A DNA stretch of 64,000 bases, taken from assembly GCA_019055375.1 (NCBI GenBank), contig JAHQIW010000270.1, positions 124,001 through 188,000 of the forward strand, written 5' to 3'. Under the pieces are notes generated by a model that did no database searches, was not told the DNA's origin, and worked only from the letters and a program-made list of their open reading frames with translations. Origin of the DNA: Parelaphostrongylus tenuis (Eukaryota; Nematoda; Chromadorea; Rhabditida; Metastrongylidae). Shown in pieces: positions 11,763 to 23,035 of the stretch. Position numbers and translations under genes: made by a program. The first letter of the stretch is position 1. Each line of letters begins with the position of its first letter.

Positions 11763-12300
11763 CTTTACCAGACCACATGACATGTTGGTTCAAATAATAA
11801 TGAAAGGATCTATTGAAATTTGAGCGTGGTCTTAATAAAGCACTCGAAGGAAAAGTAATTTTAGCATTGCGCTTTAGTTGGATTCTAAGAATAGCTAGGA
11901 GAGGGGAAAGGATTTCGTATGATTCGACGATATGGGTGATGGGCGGGTAATCGACAAAGCCTACACCTCCAACATTTCGTGATGGCACTTTTTCTCCGCG
12001 AATTACGATTGTGCCGTTGCTTAGTTGACATATGCCGCTCTCCTGGTTTTCGCTTCTTGCACGGCAATTACGTGAAATTTTATGCGATTTGCTGCTTCAA
12101 GAAATCCGTGAATACCGGCGTCTGTGGAGAGTGTTCTTGCATTATACGTACAGAGTAGAAAACAATCTCCGTGGCGTGTCGACTGCGTACTCAATAGATC
12201 CGGTTCAAATGGCGTCCCGAGTATCCTTCGTATTCCGTGGTTTTGTGGCCTTTCACCGCTTGTCTCGCCGCCCGACGCCATAGACGGGAGCACCGAGTGT

Positions 12301-12719
12301 GCGGGGTACTGACCTTATTTTTGATTGTTCGGATCGATATTCCTTGGATTCCTGACTTAAACTTGCAAAGGCGTTTTCAGGTTTTCAGATCTTGGTAATG
12401 TCGTTTCTAAGAAGATTGTTCGGCATACGATTCTAGCAGTCAGTTCTCCTTTCAGTTGATTCGAAGATGAATTGAGACAGAATCAATAAACGAAGTAGGA
12501 ATGAACGAATAAAGTCGACCGACCGATCGAGGATATTTTAAAACCGAGAGGACGTTTCCAAGTTTTGATGATGTCCTTTGCCAAGAAATATCTTTACAGC
12601 AGCGGATCCCTTACTCACATTTCCTAAAAATTGATTCGAAGAATATTAGAATATACGAACATAAGAGATGTTTAGACCGAAATCAACAATTAATAGAAAG
12701 TAGAGAGTAGTTAACCTAC
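12301..12719. other. Upstream (5' UTR-like) region of RTE-B with an imperfect duplication
   Basis: Two diverged blocks, about 12355-12500 and 12537-12680, align loosely (a 'ttttcaggttttcagatcttggtaa'-type start and a shared 'ttgattcgaaga' end). They may be tandem 5' UTR repeats of the RTE-B element, which is transcribed away from here on the minus strand. No reading frame is supported. Confidence 0.35.
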
Positions 12720-14387
12720 CGCTCAGGGCGGTGCTCAATGCCAACTACCACTAAAGTTTATCATATATTTGCCGAGTGCATTTGTGTCCTTTTATCCTGT
12801 TTGATAGGAAGTAGTCATCTCTGTGGTCGCTAAGATGCAGATGCTGACAAAAGACAGGTCGTCTTTTAACATTCCTTATTCGGTCTTCCCAGTTTCATAA
12901 TCCCTTTGTCCTAGCCATGATTAATGTGGAAAGTGAACTAACTCTCGAACGTCATAGTAGAAATGAATATTCAGCAGCGGGAACAAAAGTGATATACAAT
13001 TGAGCTTATCTGACAATGTATTTTTGAGCCCTTCGATGAGGTTTTTGTCGGCATTTCTACAATGCAAGGCACATGTTTCGGAATAACAGCCTCCTCAGTT
13101 ACACGGTGCCTTTGGTCTAAACCATTCTTTTTCAAAAGGGAACCTTTTAAAGAAGAACCCCTTTACTAAAAGGAATAGTAGACAAACATGTTATAATGCC
13201 GCGTATAAAGTGAAAACCCACTTACCACACTACGGGGATAACTTATCACTTCACATCCAGTGACAAAATCACCGGAAATTGTAGCGATTAACAGTAGATT
13301 ACTAAAGGCTGGTATTTCTGATAATGCCTTCATATACCTTAGCAAGAATTAATGTTCTTGAAATGTTGTAAGATGGCTTGTGAACGAAGCATGAGTGTGT
13401 ATTAAGCAACCGCTAATTGTACAAAGTTTCATCATGACTGATCCTCATCAGGAACAGGCGTCTTTATGTGAAGGAAATTAGAGATAGCAGAAGTTTATAC
13501 TCTCAGAACATTTTACCTGGCTTTCAGAGAGCCCTTTTGTCTCCTGATCTATCTCCTTTAGAATATGTAGAATATTTGGCATGAACATCTTGTACATGGT
13601 GGACAGCACCGATAAATTTCAAAGATAGACCTTGACTCTGTGGTGATCTACTTTATTGTGCATTTAGAATTCACATTTTTGGCTATTATTCAAATCTTGC
13701 GACGTTGAAAAAATCAGCGTGACGAGATGATAAGGGGAACTATTCGTAAGTATAATCAACCTGACGACTGCCAAAAAATCATTAGTCCCAGTAGTTCTAT
13801 TTGGTCACAAATATTTAAGATTGCTGACCATCATTAATTATAATTACGAATTTATTGGTCAGTTGTTCTGCAAAGGCTTGTTCAGAGTGTTTCAATTACG
13901 ACTAAAGAGATACAGATTGCTTTGCTGTAACTTGTCAGCCTTCATATAATCTGTAAAACGCTTTTTAGCAGTTGAGTTTGTGTAGAATGAATAATCCCAG
14001 CCAACATAGGAATTATCAATGGGAGATTGTAAGATTTAATTTGAAACATTTATAACTTTCAGAGGAACAAAAAAAACATGCAATCTGTGCAACCTTTTTC
14101 AGAATTAATCTCGTTCAAAAAATTTTTTCAACAGCACAAGTGTAGTCATGTGAAAGTGTCATTTTTTACTGCGAAAGCTTTGCACTAGTATTATCTTAAT
14201 AGTGGACAGTGCGATAAAAACACAAGTCCTTGTGTGACCATAAAGGTTCGCACACTCGAGCCGAAATCTTTTTTCTTGATATTTACAAGACGCACCGGTA
14301 GTAGTTATTTTCGGAATGCATCTGGTACAACTCTCTAGCAATGTTTCTAATAGAAATGTCTGACAGAAAATGCTTGAAAGAAAATAG
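12720..14387. other. No feature recognised
   Basis: AT-rich sequence with only short frames. I see no domain, tRNA-like head or repeat boundary I can support in this stretch. Confidence 0.4.
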
Positions 14388-14810
14388 TTTGTCTCGAGTG
14401 TTCTCTTTAGACCACGCTCAGATTTAATTCATCCCATAATTATTTTTGAACTATCATGTCATGTGGTCTTTTATGGGCAACTTAAAGAGCCCGATACACG
14501 GGTTTCGGCATTGACAGCCCCATTACTCAAGCGGTACTCTTTTTCTTAAGCGATCCTCTCGAGAGCCTCTAAATCCCCTATATATAGAAGGCGACAACAA
14601 ACGATTTACACATGCCGTCATCTGAGATAAATCGCTAGATCGGCAGTGTTTTACACTCAATTGCTCTTGGCAGGTATCTTTGAAATACCATACCGTTCGT
14701 TTTAATTGTTTTTTTAGAGACCACGTTTGGAATTCAATATACTAAATGATTTCTTTGAGTCAACAAGCCACGTGAACAAGTTAGTCTCTGAACTCCTTTG
14801 AGAGAAATGA
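14388..14810 (-). mobile_element. Decayed tandem copy of the hammerhead element
   Basis: On the minus strand, 14388-14690 aligns with the 323-bp unit at 11531-11853. It shares the tail ('gagcgtggtc', 'gaccacatgacatg'), a degraded hammerhead reading GCCGAAACCCGTGTATCGGG without CTGATGA, and the 'gagtgtaaaacac' block near the unit start. A second unit begins about 309 bp further on: the tail segment recurs at 14705-14760 and fades by 14810. So this locus also held tandem units of about 310-320 bp. It is older than the 11.3-kb copy, and no target duplication is visible. Confidence 0.7.
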
Positions 14811-15036
14811 GTACACTTAGTTACAAAATCAATGTGAGAACTATACTAAAGTCGGACGTGTTCATTTTAGGCTTAATTTAGGGGACATGACATGCCTATA
14901 TGTGAATGGAGAAGCATTTAGTAGTATATTAGAGTATCGAGTGTATAGATGAGGCACTAGCAAAGATTTAATCCGTTTTGGTTGTAAGTCAAAGAGGTGC
15001 TCTTTCATGACACACAAGAGTACTATTCACAAAGTC

Positions 15037-15361
15037 TATATCGCAGACGAGCGCATGTGGCGCAGTGGTTAGAGGTGCCCTGCGTCGCACACGAGGTCAC
15101 TGGTTTGATCTCGCGCTCATGGCTCACCAAGCCATCCATCCCTCCGGGGTCGGTAAATTGGTACCAGACAGGTCTCAGACTTGTCTGGGAGGATAAGCAG
15201 CACTGACTCGGTTCAGCGGGAGGCCACCGCGAGTCATTGTAAAGGCCAGATGTGCATTCAGTCACCTCAAACGAAGTTAAAAATTGAAGTCGAATGCATG
15301 GCGCATCCCTCAGGGATTGATTAACGCCGAGAGCTTTATCCTTTATCCTTATATCGCACAC
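15037..15361 (+). mobile_element. SINE-A, full length, with 12-bp TSD
   Basis: The element is 15049-15349 (301 bp). Flanks TATATCGCAGAC (15037-15048) and TATATCGCACAC (15350-15361) differ by one base. It has a tRNA-like head with A-box TGGCGCAGTGG near 15058 and a B-box region near 15108, a ~200-bp body, and a short-repeat 3' tail (TTTATCC repeated). Polymerase III transcription from the internal boxes is expected from the family type. The tail is not poly(A), which fits mobilisation by a LINE that recognises a specific 3' end. Confidence 0.88.
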
Positions 15362-16251
15362 GCGGTCCCTTGTAATTGTACGAGTAAATTTTTGACACAT
15401 CTAGCAAGCTAACTTTGGTGCTATCATCACTCTTGCCGTTTCATGGTTGCAATAATGCCACAGGATATCCGTTCCAAAAAGTGTTTGGATGCCGACTAAC
15501 TTTGTAGACATAGAATTTTTCAAGTGACATTCTTTTCTGAACTAGAAAATTAGTCACTTCTAATCAGAAGTACGTGCAGCAATGAAGTATACAAGCAATT
15601 CTCACCGTTGTAGAGCAAACTTCATCGCTAATTTATCTTCTTCTGAGATGAGCAGACGAATAGTAATTAGAATCTTGATTGAGCTCCAGATCTTCAAAAA
15701 GTCAAGGACCCTTCAAACCGCACATCAGTAGACTAGTTCAAATGGAGACTCTAATTTGTAGACCATTACGTACATGAGGATCACGAGCATGTTGCTAGTT
15801 CGACTCAGCAATGTGCTCACAAGACCCAAGTAAAAGCCGTATAAATTTCAACAAGATAATAGATTCGAATTGCAGCAGTTTATTGAGCAGCTTGACACGT
15901 CGTTTTGTAGTCTTTATCACTCTTCGTGAGATTGCAGAAAATGCATTAGAATGTTTCCAACACTTGGTAGTTGAACATTATACGTTCCTGCAGATAAAAG
16001 ATCGATCATCATTTGTGTATGATAGGGTATTTTATGATGGAGTTTGGATAAAACATTCCAACGCCTTTATAAGTTGCTAAGAGATGAAGAGATCACAAAT
16101 AGAGTAACCATTTTTCATGTCGGTGACTAGCTCCACTCAGTTCATATTATAATGGAAGACGCGCCATGTTCTTGGTCGAAATAAAATTTATTATCTCAGG
16201 AATTGATTCCTTTTTTCTAAGTGTTCCAACTGAAACGAGTGCTTATTATAC

Positions 16252-16680
16252 TCAGTTCCTGCCAATGATGTTGCTAATGATGTAACCTTGGTAAGAAGCA
16301 ATGAATGCTTTTAATTCAACGAGACTTACAATACCAAAATCCAAAGCTTTCCAGATTTTCGGAAGTTTTTCATTCTCAATTCTAGCAATCCACGTGAATG
16401 ATTGCTTTGAAATGCGTTGTTCATGATCTAACGACAACTTTATAGAAACTGTCAAAGCTGGCCCTAAACCGAGAAATAAGTTGTCGCAATATGAAGAGTA
16501 GAAAATATGTTGCAATAAGGATTTAATATCGATACAGTTAGTATTCCGTTGGCAAATTAATTGCTGTTTTGTAATAGACCAAGTCCCAAAAAGTGTGGTG
16601 GTTCCTCTTCCATACCTTCTTTTATGCCCTCTGTCATTGTTGATCTTTGCTAATAAGAGAAAATGTAAATTTCCTTTCAA
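16252..16680 (-). CDS. Hypothetical open frame, 142 residues
   Basis: This is one of the longest frames in the window outside the transposons, ATG to stop. The product has a hydrophobic start (MKGNLHFLLLAKI) and a mid segment with CDNLFLGLGPALTVSIKLSL, but I recognise no family and see no paralogue in the window. It has no obvious flanking exons. Chance is a real possibility in AT-rich non-coding DNA. Confidence 0.2.
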   Translation of the reverse strand: MKGNLHFLLLAKINNDRGHKRRYGRGTTTLFGTWSITKQQLICQRNTNCIDIKSLLQHIFYSSYCDNLFLGLGPALTVSIKLSLDHEQRISKQSFTWIARIENEKLPKIWKALDFGIVSLVELKAFIASYQGYIISNIIGRN

Positions 16681-18189
16681 ATTCTGCCGTTAGGTGTGAC
16701 TTTGGATCAACGTTATCCAAAACTATTTTCTTCCACACCTTGCAGGTGTGAATTTTTTCCAAACTTGAATCGTTCAGAGTATTCCTTCTCCTACATAAAA
16801 ACTCCTATATCGTTTTTCTCTGCTTCTGAGGTGAAATAGTGTTCGAAAAACCAATAAGTGCATGGTATATTAAAAATCGATGAACACTAATATAAAAATG
16901 ACCCTGCTACGTGAAATAAATGCATAGAGAAACGAAAAGTATACAGCGTCAAAGGTAAACTGTCTAGTCAAGCAAATCATAAAGAGACAACTATTGCAGA
17001 ATCTGCTTGTCTATAAAACCCTTTCCTAAAGAGTAAGCTGCACTTAGCAGTGATGTAATAGGCTCTAGTAGAGACGATATGAAGAAGTGGAATCATTTAG
17101 TGGGGGAGGGGGGGAGGGCGACCGACAGGGATCAATCAGTCTCGAAGCGTTGGCGAGATCAACTTCGTTGAGACGCGTGTACCATTTTGATAATACAAAA
17201 TATTTATTAAGCATTCCGTGGAATGCAGTGATTAAGTAGACTGCGGTAAAATGACTGCCGTGCTCCTTGTGCTGCTTCGTCTTATAAACAACAGATCCGT
17301 AAGCGGACGCATGACTGCTTCTTCTGTGTATTGGTGGAAAGTTGCAGTGCTTATGAGCAGTCATTGACACGAGCAAAATCTAATTTTTCTACCATATTAA
17401 CAGCGTCCATCCGATATACTACGTCTTACGTTATATTTTCAGATAACAAACGCCGGTATTTGGCCTCATAATGATAAGGCTTAGAAAAGCTTCATGCAAT
17501 TCAAAAACTAGGTTCAGATGTGAAAGTTCTGACAGAAGTAGCCTAATTTCTTTTGACAAGATAGTTAAATCAAATGATATTGCATTACAATAGTCACTCT
17601 CCCATATAACTTATAGCCCTAAGACGATTTGCCACATGACAAGTAGCAGAGCCATGTGCGTCCGTTGATGGTTCATTATTTTCTCAAATGTTGCGCAAAA
17701 GTATCTTTCATGAATCTATTAGTATGATTTGCAGCTAAAAGGCACATTGGAAAGAGTTGTAATTGAGGGCTTAAATGACAGAGAGTCCAAAGTCAAAAGC
17801 TCTCAATATTATCACTACAAAATCGTTACAAAATTGTTTTGATTGCAAGAAAGATTCCGTGAAGTATCAAAAGCTGGAACAAGGGAAGATCTACAGTTTC
17901 ACTCTTTAAACTAGCGTCCCACCGGCGATGAAAAACTTGATCTAATTTTATCCTTATCCGAAGTCACATGGTTGGCCCCATCCTCCACCGTGTCCACGGC
18001 CCCTTCCCCCACCATATAGCAATTAACACAATAAGTCAGGAAAGAAATTTGTTCACACGTTCTACTGCGAAACATTTCTGCGCAATAATAGAACGTTTGC
18101 ATTTGTTGTACTAAAAATCTCCTTCTAGTCTTCACTCTAATTAGTCGTGAAACAATGCAGTAAGCTATTGTAAAGTACATATATGAATT

Positions 18190-18450
18190 TCCGCCAAAAA
18201 AGTGGAAACTCGTCAGTATCGAGGGCGTCGGAAACTGTCCATATTATGTTCTACTCTGAATGAAGTACTGGCAGGCGGGATGGATCTCTTCTCAAATCTC
18301 CTCACCTTCAAACATGGAAATTTAATGGAAATGATTGTCGCTTACTTTCTTATCACATCACGTGCAGCATTTTTTCTGAATCTTTCTCTCTTAAATGGGC
18401 TAATAATTCCCAACTTGTTGTATCCGTTGCTGGTAAGCAGTTGGGATTAA
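18190..18450 (+). repeat. Repeat shared with 33180-33380
   Basis: The translated segments LNEVLAGGMDLFSNLLTFKH (here) and ALNEVLQRTMVSFSNLHSFK (33240) align without gaps and are followed by similar hydrophobic stretches. The DNA also aligns ('tctgaatgaagtactg' with 'tctaaatgaggtattg'). It could be a relic exon or a repeat with a chance frame; I cannot tell which. Confidence 0.4.
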
Positions 18451-19584
18451 AAAAACTATGGGCACCTCAGTTGTACGGGAGCGTGAATCCGCTAGTGAAA
18501 TATTTAATTGACATGAACAAAACAGACATGTGCTTTATAGAAATGGTCATTTGAGTACTAAAAACTTACTGGAAAAACTCCGAACGCTTGCTAATTTTTG
18601 GCTAAGGACTTGTTGAATAATGAATTTCATCCGCGTTGGCTGAAATTCGTCAACAAACTATAGTATCGTAATGAAAGTGCAAAGTGAATGCTTTGGTGAA
18701 ACTGTTCGTAGATTAGCAATTCCACTAAGACGACACGGAATTGCTCCAACACGGAACGGTCTAATCAGCGCCAGTCCATGCTTCATGAAAAAAATCGTAA
18801 CATTGAAAATATGTGGCTGACGTTGTGCTCGATTTGTCATCCACAAAGCATGCAAAAAAAAAATTTTTACGTTCCGAATTGGAAAGTTTTAGCTACCGTA
18901 TTGAAAATAAGAAAGGAATTTTCTGATAAACATTTTGACCGCTACTTCAACTTAGTGCTTATTGAAAGAATTGTTCTTAAGAACAGTACTCATTTTGCTC
19001 AAAGTGAGGTCAGGGAGCAGTTCTCTAAAGTTTGATATGGAAGGTTTACAAAGATCTACAAGCTAAGTGACGAGTTCTATAGCCACCCACTGGTGAAGAT
19101 ATTGGAATAGTACTTGATGCGATTTTGCTCAATACTTTTGTAGGATCTGGCGATTACCTGGAATCGTTGTTTTTGATGAAATACTTCAAAGACTTAGGGG
19201 TATAGTCACACACTTTGTATAAGTATGTCAAATCAGTAAAAAGTTTCCAAGCCTTATGCTAATGGTGAGACTTCAGTATCACCTGTCATCTGCCAAGACT
19301 TTACTATGCTAAATGAATATGAGAATTTTTGCCCGTGGAGAAATTGCAAAGAATTGACTACGCCCCATAAACATCCACCTATATCAGAAACATTTTTTTA
19401 CTTTAAGTGCACTAAGGGAACTATGGCTTAGAGTCACCTCAGTCGCTCTGAGCACCACTACTTTCTTTTTCAATCTCAACTCATTAACTACTCCAGCATA
19501 ATTAGGGATCATTTTGTTCAACATTACCAAAAATCGGTGCTGCAATATTGTTCTTTCTATTGTGAAAGTGCAGAAAACGATGTA

Positions 19585-19645
19585 AATATATATACATATG
19601 TATTTATATATATATACAAATCATATATATCATATATATGTGCTA
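19585..19645. repeat. TA-rich microsatellite
   Basis: Imperfect TA/ATAC repeats directly abut the 3' end of the RTE-A copy that starts at 19647. A matching tract lies at its other end (22995-23035). Confidence 0.85.
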
Positions 19646-19646
19646 C

Positions 19647-22600
19647 CACCTGTATCACCTGTCGTCCCGCTGATCGTCGAGTGACCCGAGCGGGTACTAG
19701 CAACTCTTCCATTTTTCCCTATCGCGTGCAAGTGTAGCCCAGTGGGTCCTCCTCGCTCTAGGGATTCGCTGAGCATCATATCTTTCTTCTATCGCTTTCG
19801 TGAAGAAATCGGACCAACGGGTCAGTGCTCTTTCTTTAGAGCGCATAACGTCCCGAGGAATCCAGTCGGTAACGGCTCTCGTCCATCGGATGTCGTTGAA
19901 GCGTATCACGTGTCCGGCCCACCTTATTTTCGATATCCTGGCGTGTAGAACGGCGTTTCCGATTTCCGATCGTTGACGTAGGTCGGAACTTCGGATCCTT
20001 TCTCTCATTTGCGAGATACGAGATACTCCTAGCATCGCCCTTTCGACTGCGCGTTCGATAACGGCAAGTGATCTTTCATCCTGCTTACGTAGCGACCAGG
20101 TTTCTGCTGCATACGTCAGGGCATGGATAATTGTCGAGTCGAAAAGGTGGGCACGGAGTCGGATGTTCTTTGTCCTCTTCACTACATCTTGGATGCTCCT
20201 AAACGTTCCCCAAGCCGCTCGTTTCCTCCTGCTCAACTCTGGAGCTAGGTCGTTCTTCATGTTGATTTCACGACCTAGATAGACGTAACTGGAGCATTCG
20301 GAGATTGTCGTTCCGTTGAGCGTGAGTGGGGCATAAGACACCCATCCGCTTCTCATGAACATTGTTCTTAGATTCAGTTGAAGACCAATCTTTCCACAGG
20401 CGTTGTCGAAATCGGTCAACATTCGTTCCGCTTGGCTGATGTTTAATGTTATGAGAACGATATCGTCATCAAAGCGAAGATAGTTTAATTGTCGACTGTC
20501 AATTTTCACTCCCATTTCGTCCCATTCTAATGTTCGCATGACGTTCTGTAGGGTGGTAGTGAATAGTTTTGGCGAAATTGTATCGCCTTGTCGAACCCCT
20601 CTTCTTACGTCAATGGTGATATTGTTGTAGAGTGGAGATATTTTGGTCGTGAAATCTTTATAAAGCTCACGAAGGATTATTATGTACCGAGTAGGGACGC
20701 CTTGGTTATCCAGAGCCTCTATAACCGCTTCTGTTTCCACTGAATCATAGGCTTTCTTCAGATAGATGAAAGTGAGCCAAAGTGATTGTTTGTACTCTCG
20801 TGAAACCTCAATGAGTCATTGTGATCGTGTGGATGTGGTCTATGGTACTAAATCCTTTTCGGAACCCTGCTTGTTCGCATGGCTGTCCTTCGTCCAGTGT
20901 TCTGTCAATCCTGATTAGGATGACTCGAGTAAAGTGTTTATAGACAACGGACAGCAAGCAGATTGGGCGATAATTGCCTATGTCGTGAAGGTCTCCCTTT
21001 TTGAACAACAATACGGTCTTGCTGGTTTTCCATTGAATAGGGACCTTGCATCTGACAGGTAGCGAGTGAAGAGCCGAGCCAGGGTGTTGATGAGAACTGG
21101 CGGCAGATTCTTCAGATGTTCTGGTCTAATCCTGTCTGGACCGAGTGTTGTTCTGTTCTTCACCGACGATATAGCATGTCGGATTTCGGAAGGGAGGACA
21201 GGTGGAACGACATATTCGTCCTCTTTCAATTATATAACGCTAAGAGGACATGGCTAGCGAAGAGATCCGAGTAGTATTGGTGGATGATTTTCTCCATAGC
21301 CCTTCTCGAAGCTGTAAGTGTCCCGTCAGGGTATCGGAGTGCAATCATCTTGGTCTTATAGTTGGCGAAGCCTCGCTGGGCTTTGCGAATGCTCTTCCAC
21401 CTTCTGCAGCTTCTGCCATAACTGCTGCTCTTCTCTCTTTAAGGTCTTCTTTTATCGCTTCTCTGCATCGTTTCGCAAGTTCGGACGTAAGGTTTCGGTT
21501 GCCTGCAGCTCGTGCGATTCCACGTTGACGTATCAGCTCGAGTGTCTGCGGAGACAAGCGTCTCTTCGTGACCTTAGGACTCTCGGCTTTTTAGCGCTAA
21601 CGTGAAGATATTCAACGAGTCGATCGTATTCTTCGTCGATGTTGTCGACAACGGTATCTTCCCAAGAGCCGACTAATGATTTGAATACATCTCAGTCTAT
21701 GGTAGTTCTGGGACTTCGTTGTTTGAATTTAGCGGCTTTCTCTCCTCTCCTCGAAAATCGGAACGTTGCGCGAAGGAGGCGATGGTCTGATCCCGTGTAG
21801 AACTTAGGAACAACAGCGACGTCGGTCAGGCAAAACCTTCGATTTACTATGATGTGATCTATTTCGTTATGGTACTCTCCATTGGGAGACTCCCACGTCC
21901 ATCGCTGAGAGAGAGGCTTTTGGAATTGCGAGTTACCATGGATGGTTTGGGTCGTCATGATAAACTCAGATAGCCTCTCACCCTGTTCATTCCATTCTAG
22001 TCCGTGGGTCCCTATGTGACGTTCTTCAGACGTTCTTCTAGGTCCAATTTTTGCGTTGAAAATCTCCGACAATGGCCTTGAAGAATGTATGATCTTCTCT
22101 GAAGAATTTTTCGAGGTCCATATAGAACGCTTCGACTTCGTCTTCGTCATAGCTTGATGTTGGTGCGTAAGCAACGAAGATGGTCAAAGCCGGCATAGAA
22201 CCACATCGTTTCAACCGTAATCGTCCGATGCGGGTTGTTAGTTGTTCGAACGAATCAATGCTCACGGTCAATTCGATTTGACGAGGACGCCAACGCCACC
22301 GACACCTCTGCGATCGCATGTTCCAAGGAACAGTTCTTCTCCGGTGTCATAGACAGCGTGAAAAGGATGGCGCCTTCTCGTCTCAGCCAGGCCAATGACG
22401 TCGTACCTTATTCTTCTTGCTTGAATCAACAGATCTTCTACAGCGGATTGTTGAGCAAGGGTTCTTGCATTGTAGGTACAGATCGTCATTTTAGTCCGTT
22501 TCGATCTTGGCAGCCTAGTTCGGCCCTGAGATTTTAGCAGCCTCTCCGTACTCGTCCTACCTGGCGCTGCCGTACCAGGGCTCTTTCGGGTCAGGGAATG

Positions 22601-22989
22601 AGGCCCATATTTGTTACTGTTTTTGGCATTTTTGATACCCAACGTGTAGCTTGCCAGGCTCTAAACGTGGGGCTGGGTACTCACGAGTAGCTTGCCAGTC
22701 TCTCTCGGAGGAGCGGGAGGAGCTTATTTGTTGGAGGCGACTCCTAACCGCCTCCCATGTACTTCCCAGCCGCTTGATTGCAGGCTTTTGGCCGACTTGA
22801 CTCGTAGAAATAGAGTTTTGTCAAGTCGGCACTGCAGAAGCAGGGAGCTCGTCTCCCTGAATCCACCTGCGTCTCTGGGAAGCACACGGTCGCTTTTGGT
22901 TCGCGTTTTATTCCCCTATCCACCACCTGGGGACTCGCCACGTGCCCTTGCGACTAACCGGGAGGGATTCCTCAAAGAGGGAAGTACGT
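19647..22989 (-). mobile_element. RTE-A retrotransposon, full length but inactivated
   Basis: It aligns end to end with 57444-60794, from the same 5' terminus (…acgt at 22989) to the same 3' tail (cacctgtatcacctg at 19647). The minus strand encodes AP endonuclease (TYNARTLAQQ, GLAETRRRHPF, SDHRLL) and reverse transcriptase (NYRPICLLSVVYK, RGVRQGDTISPKLFT). A single frame 20740-19697 (347 residues) covers RT motif B through the C-terminus. Upstream, several indels split the ORF. The catalytic RT motif reads RFDDDIVL (20462-20476) where the sister copies have RFADDIVL. Both ends sit in TA repeats, so the target duplication cannot be fixed. Confidence 0.92.
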
Positions 22990-22994
22990 GGATA

Positions 22995-23035
22995 CATATG
23001 CTATGTATACATATATATATATACATATAATTCAT
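22995..23035. repeat. TA-rich microsatellite
   Basis: Short ATAC/TA repeat directly outside the 5' end of the RTE-A copy; partner of 19585-19645. Confidence 0.8.

Larger units (their letters stand above)
11289..11865 (+). mobile_element. Hammerhead-ribozyme element (retrozyme-like), 553 bp, with 12-bp TSD
   Basis: The 12-mer AGTAATTTTAGC flanks the insertion exactly at 11289-11300 and 11854-11865, and the host RTE-B frame runs on when 11301-11853 is removed. Inside: an inverted arm 11301-11431 (reverse complement of 11657-11787), a partial tail 11443-11530, then a full ~323-bp unit 11531-11853 ending with the same tail (11767-11853). The element is thus more than one tandem unit with its 5' part inverted. 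Each arm has a complete hammerhead. There is no long ORF, so it is non-autonomous. Tandem units with type I hammerheads are the hallmark of retrozymes and Penelope-type terminal repeats. The 5' inversion resembles twin priming in target-primed reverse transcription. Relics lie at 1014-1095 and 14388-14810. Confidence 0.85.
8700..12300 (-). mobile_element. RTE-B non-LTR retrotransposon, decayed
   Basis: Read on the minus strand from 12300 down. At 12293-12021: LLCTYNARTLSTD and [12 protein letters not shown] (AP-endonuclease N-terminus). From 11988 to 11219, once a 553-bp insertion is skipped, a continuous endonuclease segment with NCYSPTDAADEH and VGHIDARIG (for the usual [10 protein letters not shown] changed to H). 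At 10216-9902: QWRTSRTFIIHKKGN and NYRPICLLGILYKLFTK (RT fingers). At 9933-9736: LTFIDYEKAFISVE (RT motif A). At 9141-8896: RWAGLIVRRPGNRWT (C-terminal region). Many shifts and stops separate these, so the element is dead. It differs clearly from RTE-A and matches the relic at 34485-35530, so two RTE subfamilies are present. Confidence 0.85.
15362..19584. other. Largely unannotated stretch
   Basis: Only short frames. Points of note are the 142-residue minus frame at 16252-16680, a G-rich run at 17102-17118, and 18190-18450, which resembles 33180-33380. A block at about 19360-19440 is a diverged relative of sequence at 2430 and 34300. No host exon is recognised. Confidence 0.4.

Noticed and set aside
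15023..15400. ~120-residue frames antisense to SINE-A (also 35993-36385 plus and 47722-48084 minus)
   Set aside because: They resemble each other only because the SINE copies do. The frame is carried by repeat sequence and is absent in older copies.
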